This document shows, piece after piece, positions 24,567 to 33,034 of a stretch of 40,889 bases of DNA. The DNA is from an uncultured Collinsella sp. Lineage in GTDB: Bacteria > Actinomycetota > Coriobacteriia > Coriobacteriales > Coriobacteriaceae. Location: contig CAUAAZ010000018.1 of assembly GCA_958427145.1 (NCBI GenBank), forward strand, positions 1-40,889. Direction: 5' to 3'. Position numbers and translations under genes: made by a program. Under the pieces are notes generated by a model. The model saw only the letters and a list, made by a program, of their open reading frames with translations, had not been told where the DNA came from and did no database searches. Every line of letters begins with the position of its first letter. The first letter of the stretch is position 1.

Positions 24567-24715
24567 GTCCACCTCGTTCTGGCACGTGCCGCGTATCCCG
24601 CCCGTCGTCTTTACTCTACACCGCGTTGAGCGAGGTGTCAGACAGGGTTTGTTGACCTGGAAGTCAGACCAATCGGCATGACTAAAAACGCCGTGATGAT
24701 CATAAGAGTCAAATA

Positions 24716-24756
24716 GACAAAAAAGCGCGGGGTCGGATGGTCTCCGACCCCGCGCT
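24716..24756 (-). terminator. Intrinsic terminator of the OPT transporter gene
   Basis: Perfect 14-base stem AGCGCGGGGTCGGA (24724-24737) and its complement (24743-24756), 5-base loop, followed on the minus strand by TTTTTTG. Confidence 0.9.
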
Positions 24757-24781
24757 CTGCACGGGTGCGTTGTTATTGGGT

Positions 24782-26485
24782 TTAGCCCAGCAGGCTCAGG
24801 CCAACAGAGACAAACGCCAGGATAACGCCGACGATAGACTCGCCGCCCAGCAGGCCGCTGGCGACAACCAGGCCCTGCTCCTGGAAGGCGGCGTCCTTGG
24901 CGGCCTTCTCTTCGTCCGAAAGACCGGCCTCGGCGTCGCGGTGAGCGGCCCACTTGTCGTAGACGAGCTTAACGCAGGAGCCCAGGAAAGCCGTGAGCGA
25001 CATATAGAACGGCAGGTACACGCCCAGGCCGATCATCATGGCCGGAATGCCGAGCCAGTACATGACGATGCCGGCGATAAAGCCGCCTGCGAACCACGGC
25101 ACGCTCGGGATGCCCGAGACCATGGTGGCGACCACGCTTGCCTGCGCGGCAACGAAGCTCTTGTCGGGGCCGAAGGCGTCCGAACCATAGGCGGTGACGA
25201 GCGCGACCATGACGGCGGCGGCGACCAGGGCGCCCACGATGCCGCCGATGGCCTGGCCGACCCACTGTGCGCGCGGATTGGTGCCCAGCACGGCGCCGGC
25301 CTTAAAGTCGTTCATGACGTCGCCCGCAAGGCCGCACGCCACGGCCACGATGCCGGCGATAAAGAACAGTTTGACCTGCGCGAGCTGTGCGAAGGCAGCC
25401 ACGATGAGCATGACGATGAGGCCAAAGATCTCCATGGGGTCGATACCCGTCTGACCGCAGCTCTGGGCGCTCATGATGGTGGTGACAAAGGTGAACAGCG
25501 TGACGATGACGGCCGGGACGGGACCAAGGTCGAGCGCGATGGCAACGATCACAGCGATGGCTGCGGTGCCCAGGCCGATGATGCCGGCGTCGAGCTTAAG
25601 GGAGCCCGAGATGAGCGACTGCTCGTCGGTGTCGGTGGAGCTGTCGGCGGCGAGGCCCCGGACGATACCGGCGACCTGCGGCAGGATGTCCTTGAGGACG
25701 ACTGCGACGCCAAAGCCCATCATAAGGCCCATGCCGAGGGACTTGACGATGCCCTGCGCGGTTACGACGTCGAACAGACCGGCAGCGGTACCGCCGACGA
25801 TGATGCCAAAGTTGCCCAGCAGCGCGCCGGCAAACCAGAACGCGACGGGGGCGAAGCCCACCAAAAAGCCGATGGACAGCAACATGGGCGAGTTGTAGAT
25901 GGCAAAGGTCACACCGGGGATATTGAGCGTGCACAGCATGCTGGGCACCACGCCCAGAGCGTCGCGAAGCACGCTGTAGATGCCTGCGATGGCCATGGAG
26001 CCAAAGAGCTGCTTGCCGGTCTTGCCGCCGGCCTCGGTAGCACGCAGGGTCTGAGCTGCGGCGTTGCCGGTGGGGAACTCCAGCGCGGCGTCCACGATAA
26101 AGTGACGGTGGATGAGCGCTGTCGCCAGAAGGCCCAAGACGGTGCCGGCGAGCGCCACGATAAACATGTCGAGCCAGCTGATCTGGTCGGCATAGCCCAG
26201 CATCCAGGCGCCCGGGATGGTAAACGCCAAACCGCCGGCGACCATGGCGCCCGCGGACATGATGGTGTGGGTGACGTTGGCCTCGTTGAGACTGGCGTTG
26301 CCCATGAGCTTCAGGAAGAACAGCGAAATGACGGCAGCGAAAATGATCGGCCAGGGGAGGGCGCCCATCTTGAGGGCGGTATAGGCCGAGCTTGCCGTGA
26401 TGATCACGCAGCCAAGGACGCCGATGACGACGCCGCGCAGCGTGAGTTGCCCGCGCATCGAAGCACGGTTCGAGGGATTGCTCAT
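24782..26485 (-). CDS. OPT family oligopeptide/metal-chelate transporter
   Basis: This 567-residue protein is almost entirely membrane, with about 13-14 hydrophobic segments. It opens with LTLRGVVIGVLGCVIITASSAYTALKMG and contains EFPTGNAAAQTL and NFGIIVGGTAAG, which fit the prokaryotic oligopeptide transporter (OPT/YSL) group. It likely imports small peptides or metal chelates by proton coupling. Length is at the short end of the family. AAGGAG precedes the ATG. It stands as a single transcription unit with a strong terminator, divergent from coaX, and fits a peptide-using fermentative lifestyle. Confidence 0.87.
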   Translation of the reverse strand: MSNPSNRASMRGQLTLRGVVIGVLGCVIITASSAYTALKMGALPWPIIFAAVISLFFLKLMGNASLNEANVTHTIMSAGAMVAGGLAFTIPGAWMLGYADQISWLDMFIVALAGTVLGLLATALIHRHFIVDAALEFPTGNAAAQTLRATEAGGKTGKQLFGSMAIAGIYSVLRDALGVVPSMLCTLNIPGVTFAIYNSPMLLSIGFLVGFAPVAFWFAGALLGNFGIIVGGTAAGLFDVVTAQGIVKSLGMGLMMGFGVAVVLKDILPQVAGIVRGLAADSSTDTDEQSLISGSLKLDAGIIGLGTAAIAVIVAIALDLGPVPAVIVTLFTFVTTIMSAQSCGQTGIDPMEIFGLIVMLIVAAFAQLAQVKLFFIAGIVAVACGLAGDVMNDFKAGAVLGTNPRAQWVGQAIGGIVGALVAAAVMVALVTAYGSDAFGPDKSFVAAQASVVATMVSGIPSVPWFAGGFIAGIVMYWLGIPAMMIGLGVYLPFYMSLTAFLGSCVKLVYDKWAAHRDAEAGLSDEEKAAKDAAFQEQGLVVASGLLGGESIVGVILAFVSVGLSLLG

Positions 26486-26509
26486 ATAGAACTCCTTTGC
26501 GTATATCCG

Positions 26510-26548
26510 CTTCCCCCGGGAGCGCCGTTACGGATACGGCGCGGGAAG
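26510..26548 (-). promoter_or_regulatory. Leader hairpin ahead of the OPT gene
   Basis: On the minus strand CTTCCC...GGGAAG encloses GCGCCGT/ACGGCGC, giving a two-part stem just ahead of the ribosome site. It may stabilise the leader or serve control; I recognise no known riboswitch. A TATACT -10-like box on the same strand lies at 26596-26601. Confidence 0.35.
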
Positions 26549-26607
26549 TCGGGTTACCAAGGGCCGCCGCGTGAGCTCGCAAACGACCGCGCACCAGTAT
26601 AGCGGCA

Positions 26608-26734
26608 AGGTAGTCATTTTGGGACGGGGCTATTTTAGCTACCCTTTGACAGTCGACGAATTATCTGGGATTGGGGCAAATATCAACCGACATATTGGGG
26701 TAGCTAAAATAGCCCCGTCCCAAAATGACTACCT
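26608..26734. repeat. 37-base perfect inverted repeat between OPT and coaX
   Basis: The arm at 26608-26644, running from AGGTAGTCATTTTGGGAC to TTTTAGCTACCC, has an exact reverse complement at 26698-26734, separated by 53 unrelated bases. Each arm contains TTTTGGGACGGGGCTATTTT. A partial copy lies at 28283-28309. No gene is contained. The structure resembles a miniature inverted-repeat element or two repeats in tail-to-tail orientation; it lies between two divergent promoters. Confidence 0.85.
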
Positions 26735-26791
26735 GGGATGGCTGGTTCGGGTAGGCGATATACTGCTGGGCAGACGAAAGGAGCGCCGACG

Positions 26792-27643
26792 ATGCTTAAT
26801 GGGTGCGCATATATATTGACGGTCGACGTGGGCAACACGTCCATTCGCTTTGGCCTGTTTGCCGAGGATTCGGCCGCGGCACAGGAATGCCCGCTTGCGA
26901 CGTGCGAGATCACGACGCCGTCGAGCATCACAGCCGACGAGGCGCGCATGCGTCTCGTGCAGGTCATGGCCGCACTGGCGGCCGATGCGGGCATGCCGGG
27001 TGCGCTTGTGCCCGCGGCTGCTGTGCTGAGCTGCGTGGTCCCGGCGCTCGAGCGCCCGTGGAAGGAAGCGCTTTCCCGTACCTGCTCGGGGCGCGTGCTC
27101 ACGGTGGGGCCGGGACTTAAGACTGGCATGCCCGTGCACTACGACGATCCGGCCGAGATCGGTTCCGACCGCATCGCCGATGCCGTGGCGGCCCGCGCCG
27201 TCTACGGCTCGCCGTGCATCGTGATTGACCTGGGCACGACGACCAATATCGAGGTCATCGACGCGCACGGTACCTTTGTCGGCGGCGTTATCGCGCCAGG
27301 CCTGGCCCTCGGCGCCCGTTCGCTTTCGGCGGCAGCAGCGCGCCTGCCTCAGGTTGAGCCCTCGGCGCCGACACACGTCATCGGCCGCAACACGCGCGAG
27401 GCCATGCGCTCGGGCGTGGTTTTGGGCGAGGTAGCCCGCATCGACGGCATGCTCGACATGGTGCTTGCCGAGATGCGTGCGACCAAGGCCGCGGGGGAGG
27501 GCGATGCGCCCATCGTCATTACCGGCGACGATGCCAAGGCGCTTGCGGCGCTGGTCGGCCATAGCCTGACGGTCGACGATGCGCTGACGCTGCGGGGTCT
27601 CGCCGAGCTCTACCACATCAACCAAAAGCCCCGCCGCGCGTAG
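26792..27643 (+). CDS. coaX: Type III pantothenate kinase
   Basis: This 283-residue ASKHA-fold enzyme phosphorylates pantothenate in the first step of coenzyme A synthesis. Motifs are VDVGNTSIRFGLF (11-23), GSDRIADAVAARAVYG, IDLGTTTNIEVID, GGVIAPGLALGARSL and GRNTREAMRSGVVLG, all expected for CoaX. ATG 26792 has GAAAGGAG upstream; an earlier in-frame ATG at 26738 lies inside the inverted-repeat flank. The gene is divergent from OPT. The dCMP deaminase gene follows 81 bases later on the same strand. Confidence 0.93.
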   Translation: MLNGCAYILTVDVGNTSIRFGLFAEDSAAAQECPLATCEITTPSSITADEARMRLVQVMAALAADAGMPGALVPAAAVLSCVVPALERPWKEALSRTCSGRVLTVGPGLKTGMPVHYDDPAEIGSDRIADAVAARAVYGSPCIVIDLGTTTNIEVIDAHGTFVGGVIAPGLALGARSLSAAAARLPQVEPSAPTHVIGRNTREAMRSGVVLGEVARIDGMLDMVLAEMRATKAAGEGDAPIVITGDDAKALAALVGHSLTVDDALTLRGLAELYHINQKPRRA

Positions 27644-27724
27644 GGCGGGGGCTGGTGGGATAAGCGCCCCTACCTTTCACCTGCTACAATGGGTCAAACT
27701 ATTGCGATTTCGGAGGTGTCTGCC

Positions 27725-28243
27725 ATGTCGGACGATCTTCATCAAACCGCGTCGGGCAAGCGCCGCGACGTCATTAGCTGGGATGAGTTCTTTATGAGCG
27801 TGGCCATCGCCGCGCAGCGCCGCAGTAAGGACCCCAACACACAGGTGGGTGCGTGCATCGCCAACACCAACCACCGCATCCTTTCGGTGGGCTACAACGG
27901 TACGCCCTCGGCGCTCAACGACGACTTTTTCCCGTGGGGCACGAGCGACGACCCGTTGCAGGATAAGCACAACTACGTGGTGCATGCCGAGGCCAACGCC
28001 GTGCTCAACTACCGCGGCTCGCTCAAAGACCTTGAGGGTTCCACGGTCTACGTCACGCTATTCCCGTGCCACGACTGTGCCAAGATCCTGGCGCAGGTAG
28101 GTGTAGGCGAGGTTGTCTACCTGGACAACAAGTATGCCGATACCGATGACGGCCGTATCAGCCGTCGTATCCTCGATTCCTGCGGCATCAGCTACCGCCA
28201 GGTCATCGTCGATGTCCAGATTGGTACCGGGGGACAGGCTTAG
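27725..28243 (+). CDS. dCMP deaminase family protein (ComEB-like)
   Basis: This 172-residue zinc enzyme has the cytidine/deoxycytidylate deaminase motifs HAEANAV with His87 and Glu89, and PCHDC with Cys115 and Cys118. The N-terminal SWDEFFMSVAIAAQRRSKDPNTQVG is typical of the dCMP deaminase/ComEB group. It makes dUMP from dCMP for thymidylate synthesis. ATG 27725 follows GGAGGTG at a good distance; an upstream GTG/ATG frame start at 27689 is less likely. It follows coaX and precedes the NifU-like gene on the same strand. Confidence 0.92.
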   Translation: MSDDLHQTASGKRRDVISWDEFFMSVAIAAQRRSKDPNTQVGACIANTNHRILSVGYNGTPSALNDDFFPWGTSDDPLQDKHNYVVHAEANAVLNYRGSLKDLEGSTVYVTLFPCHDCAKILAQVGVGEVVYLDNKYADTDDGRISRRILDSCGISYRQVIVDVQIGTGGQA

Positions 28244-28282
28244 CAGTAGCGCGTGCCAACGCCAGCTGGCGGCAATACAGCC

Positions 28283-28309
28283 AAAAGAGCCCCGTCCCAA
28301 ATTGACTAC
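28283..28309. repeat. Partial copy of the TTTTGGGACGGGGC repeat
   Basis: AAAAGAGCCCCGTCCC and AATTGACTAC match, with few changes, the right arm of the inverted repeat at 26608-26734. A 12-base palindrome CGCCAGCTGGCG (28260-28271) lies just before it. Confidence 0.6.
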
Positions 28310-28381
28310 TCGTGAAAGTCGCGTCTGCGCGCATGGACGGCTCGTGAGCGGGTACATGGCTGTAGTAACATAGCTTCTGTC

Positions 28382-28403
28382 CGCGGGCGTGCCCGCGTTA
28401 TTG
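28382..28403 (+). terminator. Possible terminator or attenuator before the NifU-like gene
   Basis: CGCGGGC (28382-28388) pairs with GCCCGCG (28391-28397) with a very short loop, followed by TTATTGTG. It may end the deaminase transcript or lie in the leader of the next gene. Confidence 0.4.
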
Positions 28404-28419
28404 TGAGAAAGGAGCCCCT

Positions 28420-28698
28420 GTGGCTGTTAACGAAGAGCTGCTTAAGAAGGTTCTTGAAGAGATCCGCCCCAACCTGCAGGCCGACGGCGGCGATATGGAG
28501 TATGTGGGCGTCGACGACGAGGGTGTCGTCAAGCTGGAGCTGCAGGGCGCCTGCGCCGGCTGCCCCATGAGCTCGCTAACCCTTTCCATGGGCATCGAGC
28601 GTATCCTGAAGGAGCATGTGCCCGGCGTTACCCGCGTTGAGCAGGTCAATGCTTCTGGCGAGGCCGAGGACCTGTACGACGAGTACGCGCCGTTCTAA
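28420..28698 (+). CDS. NifU-like C-terminal domain iron-sulfur scaffold protein
   Basis: This 92-residue protein is a stand-alone NifU C-terminal domain: RPNLQADGGDMEYVGV (16-31) and the CxxC motif ACAGCPMSS with Cys45 and Cys48. Such proteins carry or transfer [4Fe-4S] clusters to client enzymes in the cytoplasm. A GTG start has AAAGGAG five bases ahead. The genome encodes Fe-S enzymes such as the activase at 15942, which may be clients, but that link is only general. lgt follows on the same strand, past a hairpin. Confidence 0.9.
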   Translation: MAVNEELLKKVLEEIRPNLQADGGDMEYVGVDDEGVVKLELQGACAGCPMSSLTLSMGIERILKEHVPGVTRVEQVNASGEAEDLYDEYAPF

Positions 28699-28747
28699 GA
28701 TGCGAAAGCTGCGGACGGCACGCTCCGCATAGACGTTACGCCCAGAT

Positions 28748-28783
28748 ATGCGGCTGCGAGCACAAGGCCCGCGGCCGCATTTG
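28748..28783 (+). terminator. Terminator-like hairpin between the NifU-like gene and lgt
   Basis: ATGCGGCTGCG (28748-28758) and CGCGGCCGCAT (28770-28780) pair with one G-T pair and an 11-base loop; the following T-run is short (TT). Confidence 0.55.
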
Positions 28784-28806
28784 TATGTAGGGAGCAGGGG
28801 ATCGAT

Positions 28807-29628
28807 ATGCTCAACGACCTCTACCATATGCTTGATCCCGTCGCGATCTCGGCGGGCCCCATCACCATCTACTGGTACGGTCTGGCCTACGTGGTCGGCG
28901 CTCTGCTCACGGCGGTCGTTATGTACCGCACGCAGCGTCGTTGGGGCTTCGACATTACGATTGATGACCTGACGAGCGTCGTGGTCGGCGCGGTCTTTGG
29001 CCTTATTATCGGCGCGCGCCTGTTCTACGTCGTCTTTTACGGTGATGGCTACTATTTGGCCCACCCGCTCGAGATCTTTGCCACCAACGAGGGAGGCATG
29101 AGCTTCCACGGTGGCCTGGTGGGCGGCATCTTGGGCGGCATCATCGTGTGCCGCATGTACAAGCTCGACGCCTGGACTTTGGCAGACCTCGCGGTCATCG
29201 GTGCTCCGCTGGCCCTGTGCCTGGGGCGCTGCGCCAACTTTGTCAACGGCGAGCTGTGGGGCAAGCCGACCGATCTGCCCTGGGGCGTGATCTTTGGCGG
29301 CACCGCGGGCGATATGCCGCGCCATCCCTCCCAGCTCTACGAGGCGTTTCTTGAGGGCATCGTGCTCTTTTGCATCCTGCAGGTGCTCAGCCGCAAAAAG
29401 CCGCTATTGCCCCAGGGTACGTTTATGGGCGTCTTTGTGATGGGCTACGGCATCGTTCGCTTTTTGATTGAGTTTGTGCGCGTGCCCGATGCGCAGCTGG
29501 GCTATCTGCTGGGCGGCGTCATCACCATGGGTCAGCTGCTGAGCCTGCCGCTCGTAATCGCGGGCCTGGCGCTCATCATCTTCGCCCGGCACCGCAACCA
29601 GCCCCAGCGCGTCTACCTGGACGCCTAA
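28807..29628 (+). CDS. lgt: Phosphatidylglycerol-prolipoprotein diacylglyceryl transferase
   Basis: This 273-residue membrane enzyme adds diacylglycerol to the lipobox cysteine of prelipoproteins. About seven membrane segments are visible. The key residues His101 (FHGGL) and Arg141 in the Lgt signature GRCANFVNGELWGK correspond to E. coli His103 and Arg143. MFF/FHGG and RHPSQLYEA are also typical. AGGGAG precedes ATG 28807. The amino-acid-binding lipoprotein at 7079 is an example client in the window. A palindromic repeat begins immediately after the stop codon. Confidence 0.94.
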   Translation: MLNDLYHMLDPVAISAGPITIYWYGLAYVVGALLTAVVMYRTQRRWGFDITIDDLTSVVVGAVFGLIIGARLFYVVFYGDGYYLAHPLEIFATNEGGMSFHGGLVGGILGGIIVCRMYKLDAWTLADLAVIGAPLALCLGRCANFVNGELWGKPTDLPWGVIFGGTAGDMPRHPSQLYEAFLEGIVLFCILQVLSRKKPLLPQGTFMGVFVMGYGIVRFLIEFVRVPDAQLGYLLGGVITMGQLLSLPLVIAGLALIIFARHRNQPQRVYLDA

Positions 29629-29633
29629 CCACC

Positions 29634-29671
29634 AAAACCACCACAAAGGGGACAGGCACCTTTGTGGTGGT
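29634..29671. repeat. Short palindromic intergenic repeat, family A, copy 2
   Basis: The perfect 13-base arms ACCACCACAAAGG (29637-29649) and CCTTTGTGGTGGT (29659-29671) flank GGACAGGCA. It is nearly identical to the element at 8315-8353 and lies directly after lgt. Confidence 0.85.
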
Positions 29672-29711
29672 CTTGCCGAGTTTGATAGGTTTCTAGAAAG
29701 GCTTTCGGACT

Positions 29712-31895
29712 GTGAAGGATTCCGACCTCTCCACAACGGCTGCGCGCGACGCTGCCCGCATCGTCTGGTTTAAGCGCTACCCCGCCAAGCAGACGCTCAT
29801 CGCATTTTTGCTCGCGCTGTTGGCGACCACGGCGTTTTCCATCGATCCCGCCCCGGTGTCGAGCAACGCAGTCTTGGCAATTGACCCCAAAGCCTCGGGC
29901 ATGCTGTACGTGTGCTACGAGGTGCTCCTCTCGTTTGCCGGCCATACCGACGCGGTCATGCTGCTTGCGCTTGCCTGCCTGCTCACGCTGCCGTTTCGCT
30001 ACGTATTCTTTGGCCGCGGCGACGCCTGGCGTCCCTCGGTGATCCTTCCGTCGCTGTTCTTTGCCGTCTGCATGGTGTTTGGCCGCAGCTACGACCTCAC
30101 CGATTCGGCCGAGATCGTGCTCGGCGACAAGGCCCGCATTATCTGTGCCTGGATAGGCGGTGCGGGCTGGATGCTCTTGGCGGTCGTTGCCTTCTACCTT
30201 GCCTTTGAGTGTCTAGATTGGCTGAGCTCTCGGCGCATTCCGTTTTCCGAAGCGCACTTTGGCCGCGTATGGCGTGTGGCTCACGCCGTGCTCTCGGTCC
30301 ATCCCTTTGCCGGGCCCTTCCTGGTGCTTATGATCGCCTGGGCGCCCACGCTCATCGCTTCGCTGCCCGGCCTTTTTATGGGAGATACGGGTGCGCAGAT
30401 TCGCCAGTGGTTCAACTACCCCAATGGCACGAGTGACTACCTGCGCCTGCTCAATCCCAATGTGTTGCTCAACGGACATCACCCCGTGGTGCACACGGCT
30501 ATCATCGGTTTGTGCGTCCAGCTGGGGCTTTCGCTGTTCAATAGCGCCAACGCAGGTCTTGCCATCTACACCTGCGCCCAGTTCGTCATTACGGCCGCCT
30601 GCATGGCCTATTCCATCTCGTCGCTGCGCAAGCTGGGCGTGAGCCTGCCGGTCCGCGGCGTGATCTTGCTGTTCTTTGTGTTTATGCCCATGTTCTCCAA
30701 CTACGCGGCTCTGCTTACCAAAGATGTGCTGTTTGCCGACGCGTTTTTGGTGCTGTTGGTGCAGACCGTGAAATTCGTGGCCTGCGGCCTGCCCCGTCGC
30801 GATGCCAATGCCGAGCGTGCGGGCGAACAGAGGCCCGTGCTCTTTGCGCGCCATGACTGGCTGCTGCTCGCTCTGGGCGCCATGGGTTCCACGTTCCTGC
30901 GCAACGGCGGCCTGGTGTTTCCCCTGGCGGCATGCGTAATCGCGGCGGCGTTTTGCGCATGGGACGTGCATGTGGCACGTCGTGCAGCCAAGCAGGCTGG
31001 TGCTGCGCCTTCGGGCGCCATCCCGCGTTTCCGCTGGGTTGGCGTTCTCGCGGTGCTCGCGCTCTGCCTTGCCTCTAATATGTACTTCACCAAGGTCTTT
31101 ATGCCGGCGCACGATATCACGCCTGGTTCCAAGCGCGAAATCCTTTCGATTCCGTTCCAGCAGACGGCTCGTTTCGTCCAAAAGCACGACGGCCTCAACT
31201 CGGGCGTCAACCCTACGGTTAAGGAGGACGGCACCATCGTGGAGGCTCCTTGCGACGGTTTGGTGACCGACGAAGAACGTGCCGTGATCGATTGCGTACT
31301 CAAGTACGAGAACCTGGGCCGCCGCTACAACCCCGACAAGTCCGATGCCGTCAAGAACTGCTTTAACGAGTACGCCTCGCAGGAGGACATCGATGCCTAT
31401 TTTGAGGTATGGGCCCAGATGTTCAAAAAGGATCCCGAGTGTTATATCTCGGCGCTTATCAATAACTACTACGGCTACTTTTATCCGAGTGCCCGCGATG
31501 CCTGGGTCTACAGCACGGCGCGTAGTGCCGAGATCATGGCGCGCCCCGACAACCTCAAATACTTCGACTTCCATCCGGTTGACAGCAACGTGGTGCGCTG
31601 GTGCGACCACCTGATCAATCTGTACCGTGTAGCGGTGCAGCGCATCCCGTTTATTTCGCTCACCATGAGCTCGGCCACCTATGTGTGGATCATGATCGCC
31701 GTGGTGGTCTACCTGTTGCGCCGCCATTCGTGGCGCGGGCTGGCCATTTGGGTGCCGCTGTTGGGCGTGCTCGCCGTGTGCCTGATCGGTCCCTGCAACG
31801 GCTCGACCTACATGCGCTACCTGTATCCGGTCATCGCCTGCATGCCCTTTGCCATCGGCGCCACCATCACCCGCAGCGACCTCCTCTGGTCCTAA
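29712..31895 (+). CDS. Large polytopic membrane protein, DUF6020-like (possible GT-C type glycosyltransferase)
   Basis: This 727-residue protein has about 12-13 hydrophobic segments. An outward loop near residue 220 reads MGDTGAQIRQWFNYP and continues NPNVLLNGHHPVVHT, which resembles the DUF6020 group. A large hydrophilic domain lies at about 475-640, followed by two to three membrane helices. The acidic residue in the first big loop and a soluble late domain recall GT-C glycosyltransferases that use lipid-linked sugars, but no motif proves it. GTG 29712 is the best start; GAAAGG lies upstream with long spacing. It stands alone between lgt and yebC. Confidence 0.65.
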   Translation: MKDSDLSTTAARDAARIVWFKRYPAKQTLIAFLLALLATTAFSIDPAPVSSNAVLAIDPKASGMLYVCYEVLLSFAGHTDAVMLLALACLLTLPFRYVFFGRGDAWRPSVILPSLFFAVCMVFGRSYDLTDSAEIVLGDKARIICAWIGGAGWMLLAVVAFYLAFECLDWLSSRRIPFSEAHFGRVWRVAHAVLSVHPFAGPFLVLMIAWAPTLIASLPGLFMGDTGAQIRQWFNYPNGTSDYLRLLNPNVLLNGHHPVVHTAIIGLCVQLGLSLFNSANAGLAIYTCAQFVITAACMAYSISSLRKLGVSLPVRGVILLFFVFMPMFSNYAALLTKDVLFADAFLVLLVQTVKFVACGLPRRDANAERAGEQRPVLFARHDWLLLALGAMGSTFLRNGGLVFPLAACVIAAAFCAWDVHVARRAAKQAGAAPSGAIPRFRWVGVLAVLALCLASNMYFTKVFMPAHDITPGSKREILSIPFQQTARFVQKHDGLNSGVNPTVKEDGTIVEAPCDGLVTDEERAVIDCVLKYENLGRRYNPDKSDAVKNCFNEYASQEDIDAYFEVWAQMFKKDPECYISALINNYYGYFYPSARDAWVYSTARSAEIMARPDNLKYFDFHPVDSNVVRWCDHLINLYRVAVQRIPFISLTMSSATYVWIMIAVVVYLLRRHSWRGLAIWVPLLGVLAVCLIGPCNGSTYMRYLYPVIACMPFAIGATITRSDLLWS

Positions 31896-32060
31896 TTTGG
31901 TACATTGGGGTCAGGTTGCTTTGCACTAAGGGGCTGCATCATCACGACGCCTTCATTTTGGGGTTTATCTCGCAGGCCAGTAGGTATATCATAACGACGT
32001 TTGTTTATATTGCCCGAGCATCTGCGCTGGGCTTTAGGTCGAAACCGATAGGAGACACGT

Positions 32061-32867
32061 ATGTCCGGACACTCTAAGTGGGCCACAACCAAGCATCGTA
32101 AGGGCGCGCAGGACGCCAAGCGTTCCGCCCTCTTCTCCAAGCTGAGCCGCAACATCACCGTTGCTGCCCGTCTCGGCGGTGACCCGCTGCCCGAGAACAA
32201 CGCCAGCCTCGCCGCTGCCGTTGCCAAGGCCAAGGCTCAGTCCATGCCCAAGGACAAGATCAAGTCCGCTATCGACAAGGCCTTCGGTTCGGGTGCTGAC
32301 GCCGCCGTCTACGAGAACATCGTGTACGAGGGCTACGGTCCTGCCGGTGTCGCCGTCTACGTCGACTGCCTGACCGACAACCGCAACCGCACCGCCGCTG
32401 ATGTCCGTTCCGCCTTCTCCCACGCTGGTGGCAACTTGGGCACCTCCGGCTCCGTCGCCTTCCAGTTTGAGCGCAAGGGCCAGATCGTCGTCGCCAAGGA
32501 GATCCTGGACGAGAACGCCAAGAAGGAGACCATGATCGCCAACGGTGCTGCCGGTGACGAGGATGAGTTCATGATGGCCATCGCCGAGGCCGGTGGCGAG
32601 GACTACGAGGACGCCGGCGAGGAGTGGATCGTCTGGACTACTGCCAACGAGGTCATGGCTGTCTCCAAGGCGCTCGAGGAGCAGGGCGTCCAGGTCAAGG
32701 GTTCCGAGACCACCATGGTCCCGACTACCCCGACCGAGGTCTCCGGCGCCGACGCCAAGAAGGTTCAGCGCCTGATCGACCGTCTTGAGGAGCTCGACGA
32801 CGTCCAGGATGTCTACAGCACCATGGACATGACCGACGAGGTCATCGCTGCCCTCGAGGAGGAGTAG
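32061..32867 (+). CDS. yebC: YebC/PmpR family regulator or translation factor
   Basis: This 268-residue protein matches the YebC family throughout: MSGHSKWATTKHRKGAQDAK at the start, RNITVAARLGGDP, NNASLAAAVAKAKAQSMPKDKI, YEGYGPAGVAVYVDCLTDNRNR and FQFERKGQI. Family members were described as transcription regulators and, more recently, as factors that relieve ribosome stalling at proline stretches. Codon use is strongly biased to C-ending codons, which suggests high expression. It is slightly longer than the usual 240-250 residues, with an acidic stretch near 175-195. ATAGGAGACACGT gives its ribosome site. A terminator follows at 32938. Confidence 0.94.
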   Translation: MSGHSKWATTKHRKGAQDAKRSALFSKLSRNITVAARLGGDPLPENNASLAAAVAKAKAQSMPKDKIKSAIDKAFGSGADAAVYENIVYEGYGPAGVAVYVDCLTDNRNRTAADVRSAFSHAGGNLGTSGSVAFQFERKGQIVVAKEILDENAKKETMIANGAAGDEDEFMMAIAEAGGEDYEDAGEEWIVWTTANEVMAVSKALEEQGVQVKGSETTMVPTTPTEVSGADAKKVQRLIDRLEELDDVQDVYSTMDMTDEVIAALEEE

Positions 32868-32937
32868 CGCCCGCACGGATTGAGCCGTGCATATCTGGGC
32901 ATAATGAAGCGAGCATGCAAGCCTCGTGGAATAGATG

Positions 32938-32984
32938 AGCCGGATCCGCGTGCAATGAGGCACCGGACCCGGCTCTTTTATAAT
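32938..32984 (+). terminator. Terminator after yebC, overlapping a TATAAT box
   Basis: GAGCCGGATCCG (32938-32949) and CGGACCCGGCTC (32965-32976) pair with one mismatch, followed by TTTTATAAT. The exact TATAAT at 32980-32985 could be the -10 box of the amaP operon. Confidence 0.75.
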
Positions 32985-33034
32985 GATGCGAATCGTTTTG
33001 CATTCTGTGGATCGAGATTTGAAGGGAGCGCTGC

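Noticed and set aside
24567..24953. 5' extension of the DUF389 open frame
   Set aside because: It crosses the OPT terminator and gene end, with no ribosome site or conserved sequence; ATG at 24566 has GAGGTGG.
24737..26602. Plus-strand open frame (621 codons) opposite the OPT gene
   Set aside because: It is Asp/His/Gly-rich nonsense opposite a clear membrane transporter.
26486..26607. Riboswitch upstream of the OPT gene
   Set aside because: A hairpin is visible, but no conserved aptamer sequence could be recognised.
30213..31727. Minus-strand open frame (504 codons) opposite the DUF6020-like gene
   Set aside because: It has no recognisable motif and is fully antisense to a coherent membrane protein.
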